DNA of 64,000 nt from positions 2,151,001 to 2,215,000 of the forward strand of contig JADLSH010000273.1 in the NCBI GenBank assembly GCA_016169945.1, read 5' to 3'. The notes beneath the pieces were generated by a model. The model made no database searches. It was not told the DNA's origin and saw only the letters and a program-made list of their open reading frames with translations. Position 1 is the stretch's first letter. Every line of letters starts with the position of its first letter. Made by a program: the position numbers and the translations under genes. Positions 44,713-59,163 of the stretch are shown here, piece after piece. This stretch comes from Trachythela sp. YZ-2020 (taxonomy: Eukaryota > Cnidaria > Anthozoa > Malacalcyonacea > Clavulariidae).

Positions 44713-45896
44713 TTTCGCAGTTCATCTGCATGTAGAGTCATAGGCGTACGGGCGCAACTTTATTTGGGGCGGGGGGGGGCAAACAAAAAATTACCTGAAT
44801 TTTAAACTGACCCAAAATGCTCGAATTTGGATTATAAATCTATATGCTGAATGTTCACTGTCAACTCGAAATGAACGTTTAAAAATTGGCTGGCTAGAAG
44901 GTTACATAATTATTTTGTTAATTATGTCGTTCTTTAATATTAAATAGTTTTGTTGGCATGTGCTCGTCAGGGCCGTAGTCACGATGTTAACATTGGTGCG
45001 ACTAATTTTTTCGAGGCCAAAAGACTGAGAATTTGTAGGGGGCTCAGGGGGCATGCTCCCCCGGAAAATATTGAAAATATGAAGGTTCTGAAAGGATATT
45101 TCGTGCATTCTGAGACCACTCTGATACCCAGATAATATACACTCGCGTACACTCATTGCCATGGTCAATAATAATAATAACCAGGGTTCAGATTATCAGT
45201 TACTAATTATCATTCAGTAATTCTTAAAGAAAAAATATATATTCGGTGAAATTATTGCTGCGACAATGGCATTTTCTCCGGTCAGTCTTGGCCTATTGTT
45301 GTGCGAAGATAGGTTTCACGAATATTGCATTTTACCAAATTTTGAATAAAATCTTAGAAACATATACCATGTTAAATGAAAGTTGTCTATATATTGCATA
45401 GAGAAACGCGTATATAAGAGAACTAGGAAATTATAACAAAGGTACACGAAGGTCAAATACGAATAGATTTGTGTTGTGCATGTACGAGATGCTATTTACG
45501 AATAGTGCACACATACATGCTATATAGAACATTCTGAATTCACTTCACTTTTCTCAAGTTGAATGTAGCAATTGAGTAACTGCTCGCTACAAGTACACAC
45601 AGACGACTGAATTGTAAAAGCATCATAAAATGCTGATAAGTGATCAATAAGTATCATAACAAGCCAAAATGTACTGTAAAATTATTCTTCAACGCTTCAA
45701 TAAATTCGACACTCGTATCTCGCAACATGAATAAATTGAAAATAATTACAACTGATGACGTAACGTGCGGTGCGAAAGCACGACCCGCACCACCTGACGT
45801 AGAACCCCTCTTCCTTATACTACTTGCCATGCCAAATAATACTAACAATTATAATTTTGTTTTGCGTATTACTGAAATGGTTGTCGTTGGTTTGTA

Positions 45897-48800
45897 GTTG
45901 GTTTCAGTATAGAATAATGCACTAATCAATTGAAACCCCGGCCCCCCACCCCCCGGGAGTATGCGGGGATTTTAACATTTCTCGAGTGTTAAAATCCCGG
46001 CCTTAAAATGTTGTCCATTTGTTAAAATGTCCGGCTTTCCAGAGCGATCATATAGCTTTCCAAAGTCAAGCTTTTCATCTAGTTGCCTGATATGTTATTT
46101 CTGATATAAAATCGCGCTGTTACATTACATTATGTATATTACATTACATTATTCAGCTCACTCCCCATTGGGGCTTTTCAGTGGCCGATTACATCAAGTA
46201 TCTAGCTTACCTATATTATGTACTTAGCCTACATTATTTATTTTTACAATTGTGATATTACTTTCCCTGTGGGAGGAAACCGGAGTGCCCGGAGAAAACC
46301 CACTACTTTCGACAGAGCGTTGACTTACTCTTTTCACATGAGCGTGATGGGTAAAGTCCTCAACGAGAATCGAACTCAAGACCCAGAGGTTAAAGTGTGC
46401 TTGCTCTGACGACTGCGCCACCGAAGCCCTAGGGAGCTGTCAAAGAAGAAAGTCTGGCGAAGGTATGTCATTCTCGAAGGCTCTACGAGAGTTAAATTCC
46501 CGGCATTTTATCCCGGCATTTGTGTCAGTGTTAAAACCCCGGGTAGCATGATGGCAACTTTTGTTAAAACTCTGTGTTTCCCCCGCAAAGTCCCGTTGAA
46601 ACTATCGCATATGCCCGGGTGTGGGGGGGGGGGGGACGGGGTCTCAATTGACTAGTGCATAATATATGCGAATGTTTTAAGCAATAAGCATTCAAAATTT
46701 ATGTCCGAATTATTCCTACAAGATTGATTTAACATTTTACAAGTAGTTCGAATACTAACCAGGCAATTTTTTGAACATAGGCTTCTAGAACTTAATAGGC
46801 AAAAATTTTGAAGCAATCGTCTTTTTCTGTCAAAACAACTGTTCAGTGGACTTAATGAAAATAATCCCGATATAAAAACGAGGCATGAGACTCAGTGTCT
46901 TTAAACAGGCTAAAAATTCTTGTGATTCTAAATATTCTCTATTTATTCCCCTAGTTTTTGGTCAGATCATTTTTTTAACTCATGTCAATTTAAGAGAAAA
47001 TTGTGACAAGTGAAAATTTTCGGAGAGTTCTATTTTTTCTGCTCGTAGCTGAAATCGCCATTTTCAATATTGTACAGTATTTATCGGAAAAGTAAAATAA
47101 TTTTAAAATAGTGGACTCATGTCTTATGTTGCTTGAATCACGAAAACTACGCATTTGTATTCGTCCGTTGGCGGTGAAAACTTTGGAATTTTTCCATCGT
47201 TATGTATACAGTTTAAGTGTGTTGTCAAAGCAATGTCAGAAGTTTTTATTAAGTAGGCGTTCAAGTATAGATTTCATTGCAAGTAACTGCATAACATTCA
47301 CTAAAATTCACTTCAAGGCAGCTGGCGTATATACGTGTGAAATAATATTGCCTATATACAGAAGAAATAATACTGTATTTTAAAGAAACACAACAGCCAA
47401 AATAAGGTAGGATTTGTTTGCAATATATTTTATGATGTTAATATGTGCTACCAGACCAACAACGTTGTAAGTTTTCTATTAAATAGAATAAAACCAATAA
47501 TATTATATTATGTTTGCCATGAATTGTACGAATTCCCTCGCGTGGGAGGAGAAGCTGGCTAGCCTGGCTTCAAGCAAAGTCACAGGATATCCCAAAGATA
47601 GAAATTTTTAGGAATTTGTTAAAATGTAAAAAGTATTTGAAAGTATATGTGATCATAATGACCAATTCAAACAATATATTAAATATTGAATGTTTAGACA
47701 TTTTTCGGGTTTGTGAATTCAGCATGTTCTCTCCAAAACTCAATTTTTAGAACTGCCCATTTTAGGTTTTAGAACTACCAATTTTACAATTAGAACTGCT
47801 CATTTTGGAAAATGGGAGGCCTTAGGATGACCCCTGAATGGAAATATACATGCAGGAATGAGTAGTCTAATACACAATTAGAAATTAAACCGTTAGTGCA
47901 TGTAAAACGACCGGTTATGGGTTTTGAATGGTCTCCCTTCCGAATATTCGGCATTACGCCATATTGATTTCAAGACTTGTTTTTAAATATATACTTAAAA
48001 TCATGGATAATCGATGAAAGTATATATCTATCAAATTGAAACAATTTTGAATGTCAATGCTCCAGCTGACAGCCAAAATGGTTAGCTTAATTTGGGGTGT
48101 AGCGATGGCCGCGGCGTTGAATATGAAGCGCTTTTGGGCGTACACGACAGCTATTCAATCAAAAAGAGATATTCAATATAAATCCCGAAATATAGAGCAA
48201 TGGCTCTTCTTCAGGAGAGCTGGTAAGAAGACGTCATAAACATTCTAATGACGAAGGGCTTTGCTCGAAACGTCAAGAAGTATTCTTCTCTTTCAAACTC
48301 GATGGCTGCATGCCGTGCCCTACTAGAAGGTTAGCCTGCCTCTAGGTTACTTCTTATCAAGAACAGTAAATTCAACCTATTACGGAACCGTAAGCTGTGA
48401 AAGAAGTAAATATATATTGTTTCAAAAAGTCTTATAGTCTTAATTTAATGAATGGGTTAATATCTGGATTATATATATGGCGGCAGATCGCAGTATTGAA
48501 TCTAAATTTTTGTCATAAGTTGCCATTCTTTTTGTCCAGTGCGTTAGTTTATCTTGCAACATGTTTTAAGTAAACTGCGTACATGATTTTTAACACATAT
48601 AACATTGATCTCAGAGTTAGCTAAGCCTTGTGTCTGCACTCTTTTAATATATTTCTTGAATCAAATCGACTCATTTGATATCGAAAAGTGGCAGTGTTAA
48701 ACTTTATGATATTCTAAATTTTGAAATATTTGAACTGCAAATTAAAATATTCAACCCCGTATTAAGCTTAATATAATATTTAGAATTCTAAACAAAGAGT

Positions 48801-51800
48801 TGGGTATTCGTTGTGTTTTGAAAAGATCATTTTTTACTGCTTGTTACCGTGAAATCGAACCATTTGTTCTGCCTCATATGAGAGAACACTTACCTACAGA
48901 TGCAAATGATTTAAACAAGCAGTATATTGCAATACTGCATGCATGGTGTCCCAATGAACTGAAATATTTAATTTTATACAGGGCAGTTCAGATACAAACT
49001 TCAGCAAACTGCTGTAGAATAATATCTATGTTGGACTGCACGTTTGTCCCGTGTAACATCGCGTTAAAACAAGTTTAAATTGTTTGACCTAAATCTTACT
49101 TACGGTGCTTGAATTTGGGCGGTGAAAACTTTGAATTTCATCATTGAGGATATAGTGTAATGTCAAAAGAATATTGGGTTAATCTATTCAAATTCGTCTA
49201 ACACTTTCACCTGCTGACCCTTGAGTAGGCGTCAACGTTCAAATTTCAGTACAAATATACAGTAAAGGCATCACGTCCACATCACGTCCATGTACAGCGG
49301 TCATCTTTATGTGTGAAATACTTACTGCCTGTGAAGAAATAGCACTATCTATAAAGGAAACACATTCAAATTAAGTTACGATTAAATTTCTGATTGTATG
49401 GAAAATACTGTTGAGCGTATATATGCATGTATGCTTCCAGAACCGTAACAACATAGAGTGACTGTTCTCTATTAAAAAATTTAACAATATGATACCTATT
49501 TAGTATTTACCATAAATAGTACGTTAGAATAATTCAAGGACGACATCCTGGGGGGATGGGGGGACGAATCACTCCCCACTTTTTGGGCAGAGGAGGATCA
49601 ATATGTAATTATCCCTCACTTTTTCCACTTTTGCTTATACAACATGTTCAGATCATCAGAATTCTGTAAAGTCTTCCCCCAAAGTGCATGAAATGGCGTT
49701 TCAGATACTCTAGATTTCAACATTTTTCTGGGAGAGCATGCCCGCATACCCCCTAGTGCCCTCGTGCTTTCGGCACTCGATACCTGCGCATTTCCACTAG
49801 CGGCATGGGGCCTCAATAGACAAGTTCGGTTTGGGCTGGCCCCTTTACCACGCCTTTCGTCGGGCAAAACGTACCCACACCCCTAACGCTAAGACCCAAG
49901 TTACGCTTCTGTAGGTAGATGTCTATAAATGATGCGGAAATGCCCTGAAAACATTTAATGTGTTACATGTCCCCATAACTATTAGCATGCTCCACCCCCC
50001 CCTCACTTTTTGAGATGGATTTTCGCCCTTGGAATCATTGGGTTATTAACGTGCATTACCGTGAATATAATAGTATTCAGTGGATAGTATAAACATAGAA
50101 ACAAGAACTGGAAAATGAAAATTACATGACGACAGCCCAATTAGACATGGAGCAATACGTCAAGACGCCGGTACATATTGTACTGTAGGTTATGTTTCAG
50201 TACAAAAAGTATTAGTTATGCTATATTACATATCTCTAACAACATTGATACAATACATAAATTTTAAAATCATTTTCCGGCTGGTAATTTCAGCAAATAT
50301 AGAATAAATGTTATTCCAAATAGAGTGCATGATTATAACAAACATGCAATTTTTAAAACTGCATATATATTCAATCTAAACCTCATTCAACTACAGCAGT
50401 TAAATTCACGATATCAGATAAAATTAATACAAAATTTAGAGATACCGCTAATGTGCAGGTGCTGAACTAATATTTGAGTTTGACTTCAAATCATTTTCAA
50501 ACTATACTGTTTGTTAATAAGGCCCACACTGCGGGCACATTAGCGTTAGACCACGCAGCGCGATCTCTTCGTTTTTATTGCGAATTAGACCAGAAAGCTA
50601 CGTGAAACTTTTCTATAATACAAATTTTTAATTCATCAACAAAATAAGGAGCAAAATATTTTTCTGTTAACACAACAAAAACCAACCGTGTTCCTGAAAT
50701 AGGTATCATCCTCATCGTTCGTGCCAGCATACACAATAAGTGTATACATACAACGACAGGATACGATCGAACAGCTAAACATTTCTTTGTTCCATACATC
50801 ATCATATACATGCATGCATCCGCAAAAATCTCATTGACTTTGAAAGTGTATATAACAGGAAGTTACACAGAAGATTCGTCCGTGATGCCTTGAAAGATCA
50901 TTAGCATGAACAAGCTTTTTGTAAACTTAATAAAAGACTAATAAATACTGGTATATCTTGTTCAGTTATAAGCCAAAGTCTTAGATGGGGGGGGGGGGGC
51001 TTACATTTGGGATGTTCTGAGCGTTAATGATATGATGGGCTTATACACGGGGGTGCTTATATTCCGGGGGCTTATATTTGGAATGGTTTGAGGGTTAGTG
51101 AATATAGTGGGCTTATATACACGGGGGTGCTTATATTCGGGTGGGCTTATAGTCGCAGGTAAACGGTATTTCGCAGTTCATCTGCATGTACAGTCATAGG
51201 CGTACGGGCGCAACTTTATTTGGGGCTGGGAGGCAAACAAAAAATTACCTGAATTTTAAACTGACCCAAAATGCTCGAATTTGGATTATAAATCTATATG
51301 CTGAATGTTCACTGTCAACTCGAAATGAACGTTTACAAATTGGCTGGCTAGAAGGTTACATAATTATTTTGTTAATTATGTCGTTCTTTAATATTAAATA
51401 GTTTTGTTGGCATGTGCTCGTCAGGGCCGTAGTCACGATGTTAACATTGGTGCGACTAATTTTTTTCGAGGCCAAAAGACTGAGCATTTGTTGGGGGCTC
51501 AGGGGGCATGCTCCCCCGGAAAATATTGAAAATATGAAGGTTCTGAAAGGATATTTCGTGCATTCTGAGACCACTCTGATACCCAGATAATATACACTCG
51601 CGTACACTCATTGCCATGGTCAATAATAATAATAACCAGGGTTCAGATTATCAGTTACTAATTATCATTCAGTAATTCTTAAAGAAAAATATATTTTCGG
51701 TGAAATTATTGCTGCGACAATGGCATTTTCTCCGGTCAGTCTTGGCCTATTGTTGTGCGAAGATAGGTTTCACGAATATTGCATTTTACCAAATTTTGAA

Positions 51801-52350
51801 TAAAATCTTAGAAACATATACCATGTTAAATGAAAGTTGTCTATATATTGCATAGAGAAACGCGTATATAAGAGAACTAGGAAATTATAACAAAGGTACA
51901 CGAAGGTCAAATACGAATAGATTTGTGTTGTGCATGTACGAGATGCTATTTACGAATAGTGCACACATACATGCTATATAGAACATTCTGAATTCACTTC
52001 ACTTTTCTCAAGTTGAATGTAGCAATTGAGTAACTGCTCGCTACAAGTACACACAGACGACTGAATTGTAAAAGCATCATAAAATGCTGATAAGTGATCA
52101 ATAAGTATCATAACAAGCCAAAATGTACTGTAAAATTATTCTTCAACGCTTCAATAAATTCGACACTCGTATCTCGCAACATGAATAAATTGAAAATAAT
52201 TACAACTGATGACGTAACGTGCGGTGCGAAAGCACGACCCGCACCACCTGACGTAGAACCCCTCTTCCTTATACTACTTGCCATGCCAAATAATACTAAC
52301 AATTATAATTTTGTTTTGCGTATTACTGAAATGGTTGTCGTTGGTTTGTA
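45897..52350. repeat. Unit 2 of the 6.45-kb array
   Basis: Same order as unit 1. A cluster of private changes lies at about 50320-50540 (for example acctcattcaactacagcag where units 1 and 3 have acctaattcaacttcagcag), including loss of a GA pair in atagagagtgc. Confidence 0.9.
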
Positions 52351-55300
52351 GTTGGTTTCAGTATAGAATAATGCACTAATCAATTGAAACCCCGGCCCCC
52401 CACCCCCCGGGAGTATGCGGGGATTTTAACATTTCTCGAGTGTTAAAATCCCGGCCTTAAAATGTTGTCCATTTGTTAAAATGTCCGGCTTTCCAGAGCG
52501 ATCATATAGCTTTCAAAGTCAAGCTTTTCATCTAGTTGCCTGATATGTTATTTCTGATATAAAATCGCGCTGTTACATTACATTATGTATATTACATTAC
52601 ATTATTCAGCTCACTCCCCATTGGGGCTTTTCAGTGGCCGATTACATCAAGTATCTAGCTTACCTATATTATGTACTTAGCCTACATTATTTATTTTTAC
52701 AATTGTGATATTACTTTCCCTGTGGGAGGAAACCGGAGTGCCCGGAGAAAACCCACTACTTTCGACAGAGCGTTGACTTACTCTTTTCACATGAGCGTGA
52801 TGGGTAAAGTCCTCAACGAGAATCGAACTCAAGACCCAGAGGTTAAAGTGTGCTTGCTCTGACGACTGCGCCACCGAAGCCCTAGGGAGCTGTCAAAGAA
52901 GAAAGTCTGGCGAAGGTATGTCATTCTCGAAGGCTCTACGAGGGTTAAATTCCCGGCCTTTTATCCCGGCCTTGGTGTCAGTGTTAAACCCCGGGTAGCA
53001 TGATGGCAACTTTTGTTAAAACTCTGTGTTTCCCCGCAAAGTCCCGTTGAAACTATCGCATATGCCCGGGTGTGGGGACGGGGTCTCAATTGACTAGTGC
53101 ATAATATATGCGAATGTTTTAAGCAATAAGCATTCAAAATTTATGTCCGAATTATTCCTACAAGATTGATTTAACATTTACAAGTAGTTCAAATACTAAC
53201 CAGGGAATTTTTTGAACATAAGCTTCTGGAACTTAATAGGCAAAAATTTTGAAGCAATCGTCTTCAAAACAACTGTTCAGTGGGCTTAATGAAAATAACC
53301 CCGATATAAAAACGAGGCATGAGACTGAGTGTCTTTAAACAGGTTAAAAATTCTTGTGATTCTAAATATTCTCTATTTATTCCCTAGTTTTTGGTCAGAT
53401 CATTTTTTTAACTCATGTCAATTTAAGAGAAAATTGTGACAGGTGAAAATGTTCGGAGAGTTCTATTTTTTCTGCTCGTAGTTGCAGGAAATCGCCATTT
53501 TCAATATTGTACAGTATTTATCGGAAAAGTAAAATAATTTTAAAATAATGGATTCATGTCTTATGTTGCTTGAATCACGAAAACTACGCATTTGTATTCG
53601 TCCGTTGGCGGTGAAAACTTTGGAATTTTTCCGTCGTTATGTATACAGTTTAAGTGTGTTGTCAAAGCAATGTCAGAAGTTTTTATTAAGTAGGCGTTCA
53701 AGTATAGATTTCATTGCAAGTAACTGCATAACATTCACTAAAATTCACTTCAAGGCAGCTGGCGTATATACGTGTGAAATAATATTGCCTATATACAGAA
53801 GAAATAATACTGTATTTTAAAGAAACACAACAGCCAAAATAAGGTAGGATTTGTTTGCAATATATTTTATGATGTTAATATGTGCTACCGAACCAACAAC
53901 GTTGTAAGTTTTCTATTAAATAGAATAAAACCAATAATATTATATTATGTTTGCCATGAATTGTACGAATTCCCTCGCGTGGGAGGGAGAAGCTGGCTAG
54001 CCTGGCTTCAAGCAAAGTCACAGGGATATCCCAAAGATAGAAATTTTTAGGAATTTGTTAAAATGTAAAAAGTATTTGAAAGTATATGTGATCATAATGA
54101 CCAATTCAAACAATATATTAAATATTGAATGTTTAGACATTTTTCGGGTTTGTGAATTCAGCATGTTCTCTCCAAAACTCAATTTTTAGAACTGCCCATT
54201 TTAGGTTTTAGAACTACCAATTTTACAATTAGAACTGCTCATTTTGGAAAATGGGAGGCCTTAGGATGACCCCTGAATGGAAATATACATGCAGGAATGA
54301 GTAGTCTAATACACAATTAGAAATTAAACCGTTAGTGCATGTAAAACGACCGGTTATGGGTTTTGAATGGTCTCCCTTCCGAATATTCGGCATTACGCCA
54401 TATTGATTTCAAGACTTGTTTTTAAATATATACTTAAAATCATGGATAATCGATGAAAGTATATATCTATCAAATTGAAACAATTTTGAATGTCAATGCT
54501 CCAGCTGACAGCCAAAATGGTTAGCTTAATTTGGGGTGTAGCGATGGCCGCGGCGTTGAATATGAAGCGCTTTTGGGCGTACACGACAGCTATTCAATCA
54601 AAAAGAGATATTCAATATAAATCCCGAAATATAGAGCAATGGCTCTTCTTCAGGAGAGCTGGTAAGAAGACGTCATAAACATTCTAATGACGAAGGGCTT
54701 TGCTCGAAACGTCAAGAAGTATTCTTCTCTTTCAAACTCGATGGCTGCATGCCGTGCCTACTAGAAGGTTAGCCTGCCTCTAGGTTACTTCTTATCAAGA
54801 ACAGTAAATTCAACCTATTACGGAACCGTAAGCTGTGAAAGAAGTAAATATATATTGTTTCAAAAAGTCTTATAGTCTTAATTTAATGAATGGGTTAATA
54901 TCTGGATTATATATATGGCGGCAGATCGCAGTATTGAATCTCAATTTTTGTCATAAGTTGCCATTCTTTTTGTCCAGTGCGTTAGTTTATCTTGCAACAT
55001 GTTTTAAGTAAACTGCGTACATGATTTTTAACACATATAACATTGATCTCAGAGTTAGCTAAGCCTTGTGTCTGCACTCTTTTTAATATATTTCTTGAAT
55101 CAAATCGACTCATTTGATATCGAAAAGTGGCAGTGTTAAACTTTATGATATTCTAAATTTTGAAATATTTGAACTGCAAATTAAAATATTCAACCCCGTA
55201 TTAAGCTTAATATAATATTTAGAATTCTAAACAAAGAGTTGGGTATTCGTTGTGTTTTGAAAAGATCATTTTTTACTGCTTGTTACCGTGAAATCGAACC

Positions 55301-58300
55301 ATTTGTTCTGCCTCATATGAGAGAACACTTACCTACAGATGCAAATGATTTAAACAAGCAGTATATTGCAATACTGCATGCATGGTGTCCCAATGAACTG
55401 AAATATTTAATTTTATACAGGGCAGTTCAGATACAAACTTCAGCAAACTGCTGTAGAATAATATCTATGTTGGACTGCACGTTTGTCCCGTGTAACATCG
55501 CGTTAAAACAAGTTTAAATTGTTTGACCTAAATCTTACTTACGGTGCTTGAATTTGGGCGGTGAAAACTTTTGAATTTCATCATTGAGGATATAGTGTAA
55601 TGTCAAAAGAATATTGGGTTAATCTATTCAAATTCGTCTAACACTTTCACCTGCTGACCCTTGAGTAGGCGTCAACGTTCAAATTTCAGTACAAATATAC
55701 AGTAAGGCATCACGTCCACATCACGTCCATGTACAGCGGTCATCTTTATGTGTGAAATACTTACTGCCTGTGAAGAAATAGCACTATCTATAAAGGAAAC
55801 ACATTCAAATTAAGTTACGATTAAATTTCTGATTGTATGGAAAATACTGTTGAGCGTATATATGCATGTATGCTTCCAGAACCGTAACAACATAGAGTGA
55901 CTGTTCTCTATTAAAAAATTTAACAATATGATACCTATTTAGTATTTACCATAAATAGTACGTTAGAATAATTCAAGGACGACATCCTGGGGGGATGGGG
56001 GGACGAATCACTCCCCACTTTTTGGGCAGAGGAGGATCAATATGTAATTATCCCTCACTTTTTCCACTTTTGCTTATACAACATGTTCAGATCATCAGAA
56101 TTCTGTAAAGTCTTCCCCCAAAGTGCATGAAATGGCGTTTCAGATACTCTAGATTTCAACATTTTTCTGGGAGAGCATGCCCGCATACCCCCTAGTGCCC
56201 TCGTGCTTTCGGCACTCGATACCTGCGCATTTCCACTAGCGGCATGGGGCCTCAATAGACAAGTTCGGTTTGGGCTGGCCCCTTTACCACGCCTTTCGTC
56301 GGGCAAAACGTTGCCACCCCCTAACGCTAAGACCCAAGTTACGCTTCTGTCGGTAGATGTCTATAAATGATGCGGAAATGCCCTTAAAACATTTAATGTG
56401 TTACATGTCCCCATAACTATTAGCATGCTCCACCCCCCCCCCTCACTTTTTGAGATGGATTTTCGCCCTTGGAATCATTGGGTTATTAACGCGCATTACC
56501 GTGAATATAATAGTATTCAGTGGATATTGTAAACATAGAAACAAGAACTGGAAAATGGAAATTACATGACGACAGCCCAATTAGACATGGAGCAATACGT
56601 CAAGACGCCGGTACATATTGTACTGTAGGTTATGTTTCAGTACAAAAAGTATTAGTTATGCTATATTACATATCTCTAACAACATTGATACAATACATAA
56701 ATTTTAAAATCATTTTCCGGCTGGTAATTTCAGCAAATATAGAATAAATGTTATTCCAAATAGAGAGTGCATGATTATAACAAACATGCAATTTTTTAAA
56801 ACTGCATATATTTTCAATCTAAACCTAATTCAACTTCAGCAGTTAAATTCACGATATCAGATAAAATTAAGACAAATTTTAGAGATACCGCTAATGTGCA
56901 GGTGCTGAACTAATATTTGAGTTTGACTTCAAATCATTTTCAAACTATACTGTTTGTTAATAAGGCCCACACACTGCGGGCACATTAGCGTTAGACCACG
57001 CAGCGCGATCTCTTCGTTTTTATTGCGAATTAGACCAAGAAAGCTACGTGAAACTTTTCTATAATACAAATTTTTAATTCATCAACAAAATAAGGAGCAA
57101 AATATTTTTCTGTGAACACAACAAAAACCAACCGTGTTCCTGAAATAGGTATCATCCTCATCGTTCGTGCCAGCATACACAATAAGTGTATACATACAAC
57201 GACAGGATACGATCGAACAGCTAAACATTTCTTTGTTCCATACATCATCATATACATGCATGCATCCGCAAAAATCTCATTGACTTTGAAAGTGTATATA
57301 ACAGGAAGTTACACAGAAGATTCGTCCGTGATGCCTTGAAAGATCATTAGCATGAACAAGCTTTTTGTAAACTTAATAAAAGACTAATAAATACTGGTAT
57401 ATCTTGTTCAGTTATAAGCCAAAGTCTTAGATGGGGGCTGACATTTGGGATGTTCTGAGCGTTAATGATATGATGGGCTTATACACGGGGGTGCTTATAT
57501 TCCGGGGGGCTTATATTTGGAATGGTTTGAGGGTTAGTGAATATAGTGGGCTTATATACACGGGGGTGCTTATATTCGGGTGGGCTTATAGTCGCAGGTA
57601 AACGGTATTTCGCAGTTCATCTGCATGTACAGTCATAGGCGTACGGGCGCAACTTTATTTGGGGCTGGGGGGGGGGGGGGAGGGCAAACAAAAAATTACC
57701 TGAATTTTAAACTGACCCAAAATGCTCGAATTTGGATTATAAATCTATATGCTGAATGTTCACTGTCAACTCGAAATGAACGTTTACAAATTGGCTGGCT
57801 AGAAGGTTACATAATTATTTTGTTAATTATGTCGTTCTTTAATATTAAATAGTTTTGTTGGCATGTGCTCGTCAGGGCCGTAGTCACGATGTTAACATTG
57901 GTGCGACTAATTTTTTCGAGGCCAAAAGACTGAGCATTTGTTGGGGGCTCAGGGGGCATGCTCCCCCGGAAAATATTGAAAATATGAAGGTTCTGAAAGG
58001 ATATTTCGTGCATTCTGAGACCACTCTGATACCCAGATAATATACACTCGCGTACACTCATTGCCATGGTCAATAATAATAATAACCAGGGTTCAGATTA
58101 TCAGTTACTAATTATCATTCAGTAATTCTTAAAGAAAAAATATATATTCGGTGAAATTATTGCTGCGACAATGGCATTTTCTCCGGTCAGTCTTGGCCTA
58201 TTGTTGTGCGAAGATAGGTTTCACGAATATTGCATTTTACCAAATTTTGAATAAAATCTTAGAAACATATACCATGTTAAATGAAAGTTGTCTATATATT

Positions 58301-58796
58301 GCATAGAGAAACGCGTATATAAGAGAACTAGGAAATTATAACAAAGGTACACGAAGGTCAAATACGAATAGATTTGTGTTGTGCATGTACGAGATGCTAT
58401 TTACGAATAGTGCACACATACATGCTATATAGAACATTCTGAATTCACTTCACTTTTCTCAAGTTGAATGTAGCAATTGAGTAACTGCTCGCTACAAGTA
58501 CACACAGACGACTGAATTGTAAAAGCATCATAAAATGCTGATAAGTGATCAATAAGTATCATAACAAGCCAAAATGTACTGTAAAATTATTCTTCAACGC
58601 TTCAATAAATTCGACACTCGTATCTCGCAACATGAATAAATTGAAAATAATTACAACTGATGACGTAACGTGCGGTGCGAAAGCACGACCCGCACCACCT
58701 GACGTAGAACCCCTCTTCCTTATACTACTTGCCATGCCAAATAATACTAACAATTATAATTTTGTTTTGCGTATTACTGAAATGGTTGTCGTTGGT
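52351..58796. repeat. Unit 3 of the 6.45-kb array
   Basis: Same order. Private changes cluster at about 52920-53480 (ccggccttttatcccggcct, a shortened G run near 53073, loss of tttttctgt, agttgcaggaaatcg). The unit ends at gttggt and continues into unrelated DNA (tagaaaataaaat). Confidence 0.9.
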
Positions 58797-58833
58797 AGAA
58801 AATAAAATATATTTTCATTATATTTCTATTCAG

Positions 58834-59131
58834 ATGATCTGGTTACATGCGCAAGAAAATTTCACTGAGATGAAGAGAATGATTCTCGTTTCAACGAAAA
58901 TTGTAATTGGCGTAATCATCTTGACATACTTTGATGGAACTTTGATCGTTTGTAATGAAGGTATCCCCATTTGTCACAAGCGCTTGGCAGAACTCAAAGA
59001 AGACGTGAAAGGCTGGCGAGAAAGATGTTTAAATGAAAGTCAACAAGAGATTAATTCCACATGTTGTCAGGCAGAAAAAGATTACGTTCAGGATAGAATG
59101 CGTTCGCACTCGAAGATGTGTTTTTATGAAG
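58834..59131 (+). CDS. Exon for a small Cys-rich, single-pass membrane protein
   Basis: A pyrimidine-rich acceptor (ttatatttctattcag, 58818-58833) is followed by an ATG and 99 open codons, ending at GAAG|GTAATA (phase 1). The peptide has a short N-terminal segment, a hydrophobic stretch at residues 16-39 (IVIGVIILTYF) and then a likely extracellular part with six cysteines (40, 47, 65, 77, 78, 96) and two N-glycosylation sequons (NES 67, NST 74). It fits a type II or signal-anchored protein. No family is recognised. The next exon was not found; a foldback element starts 32 bp after the donor. Confidence 0.5.
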
Positions 59132-59163
59132 GTAATATAATCAAATTTCATATCGCGTTGGCG

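Larger units (their letters stand above)
39433..45896. repeat. Unit 1 of the 6.45-kb array
   Basis: Contents in order: GC-rich foldback element with a SINE (39453-40194), AT-rich DNA, an open frame with a good donor at 41616-41761, the cgaagggctttgctcgaaac motif (41791), a 92-codon frame (42339-42617), C/G-rich patches (43085-43150, 43531-43545), a cttatattcgggtgggcttat minisatellite (44535-44712), and a ggggctcagggggcatgctc patch (45040). No gene is recognised with confidence. Confidence 0.9.
39433..58796. repeat. Tandem array: three copies of a 6.45-kb unit
   Basis: Unit starts (gttggtttcagtatagaata) are at 39433, 45897 and 52351, giving periods of 6464 and 6454 bp; the third unit ends at about 58796. 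Units run head to tail and look nearly identical, with scattered substitutions, homopolymer length changes and two clusters of extra divergence. The word gttggt occurs at both outer borders, a possible microhomology. No transposon ends bracket the array, and no rRNA, snRNA, tRNA or histone gene was found in the unit. Confidence 0.95.

Noticed and set aside
39433..58796. The 6.45-kb array as rDNA, histone or snRNA cluster
   Set aside because: No recognisable rRNA, histone or snRNA sequence on either strand of the unit.
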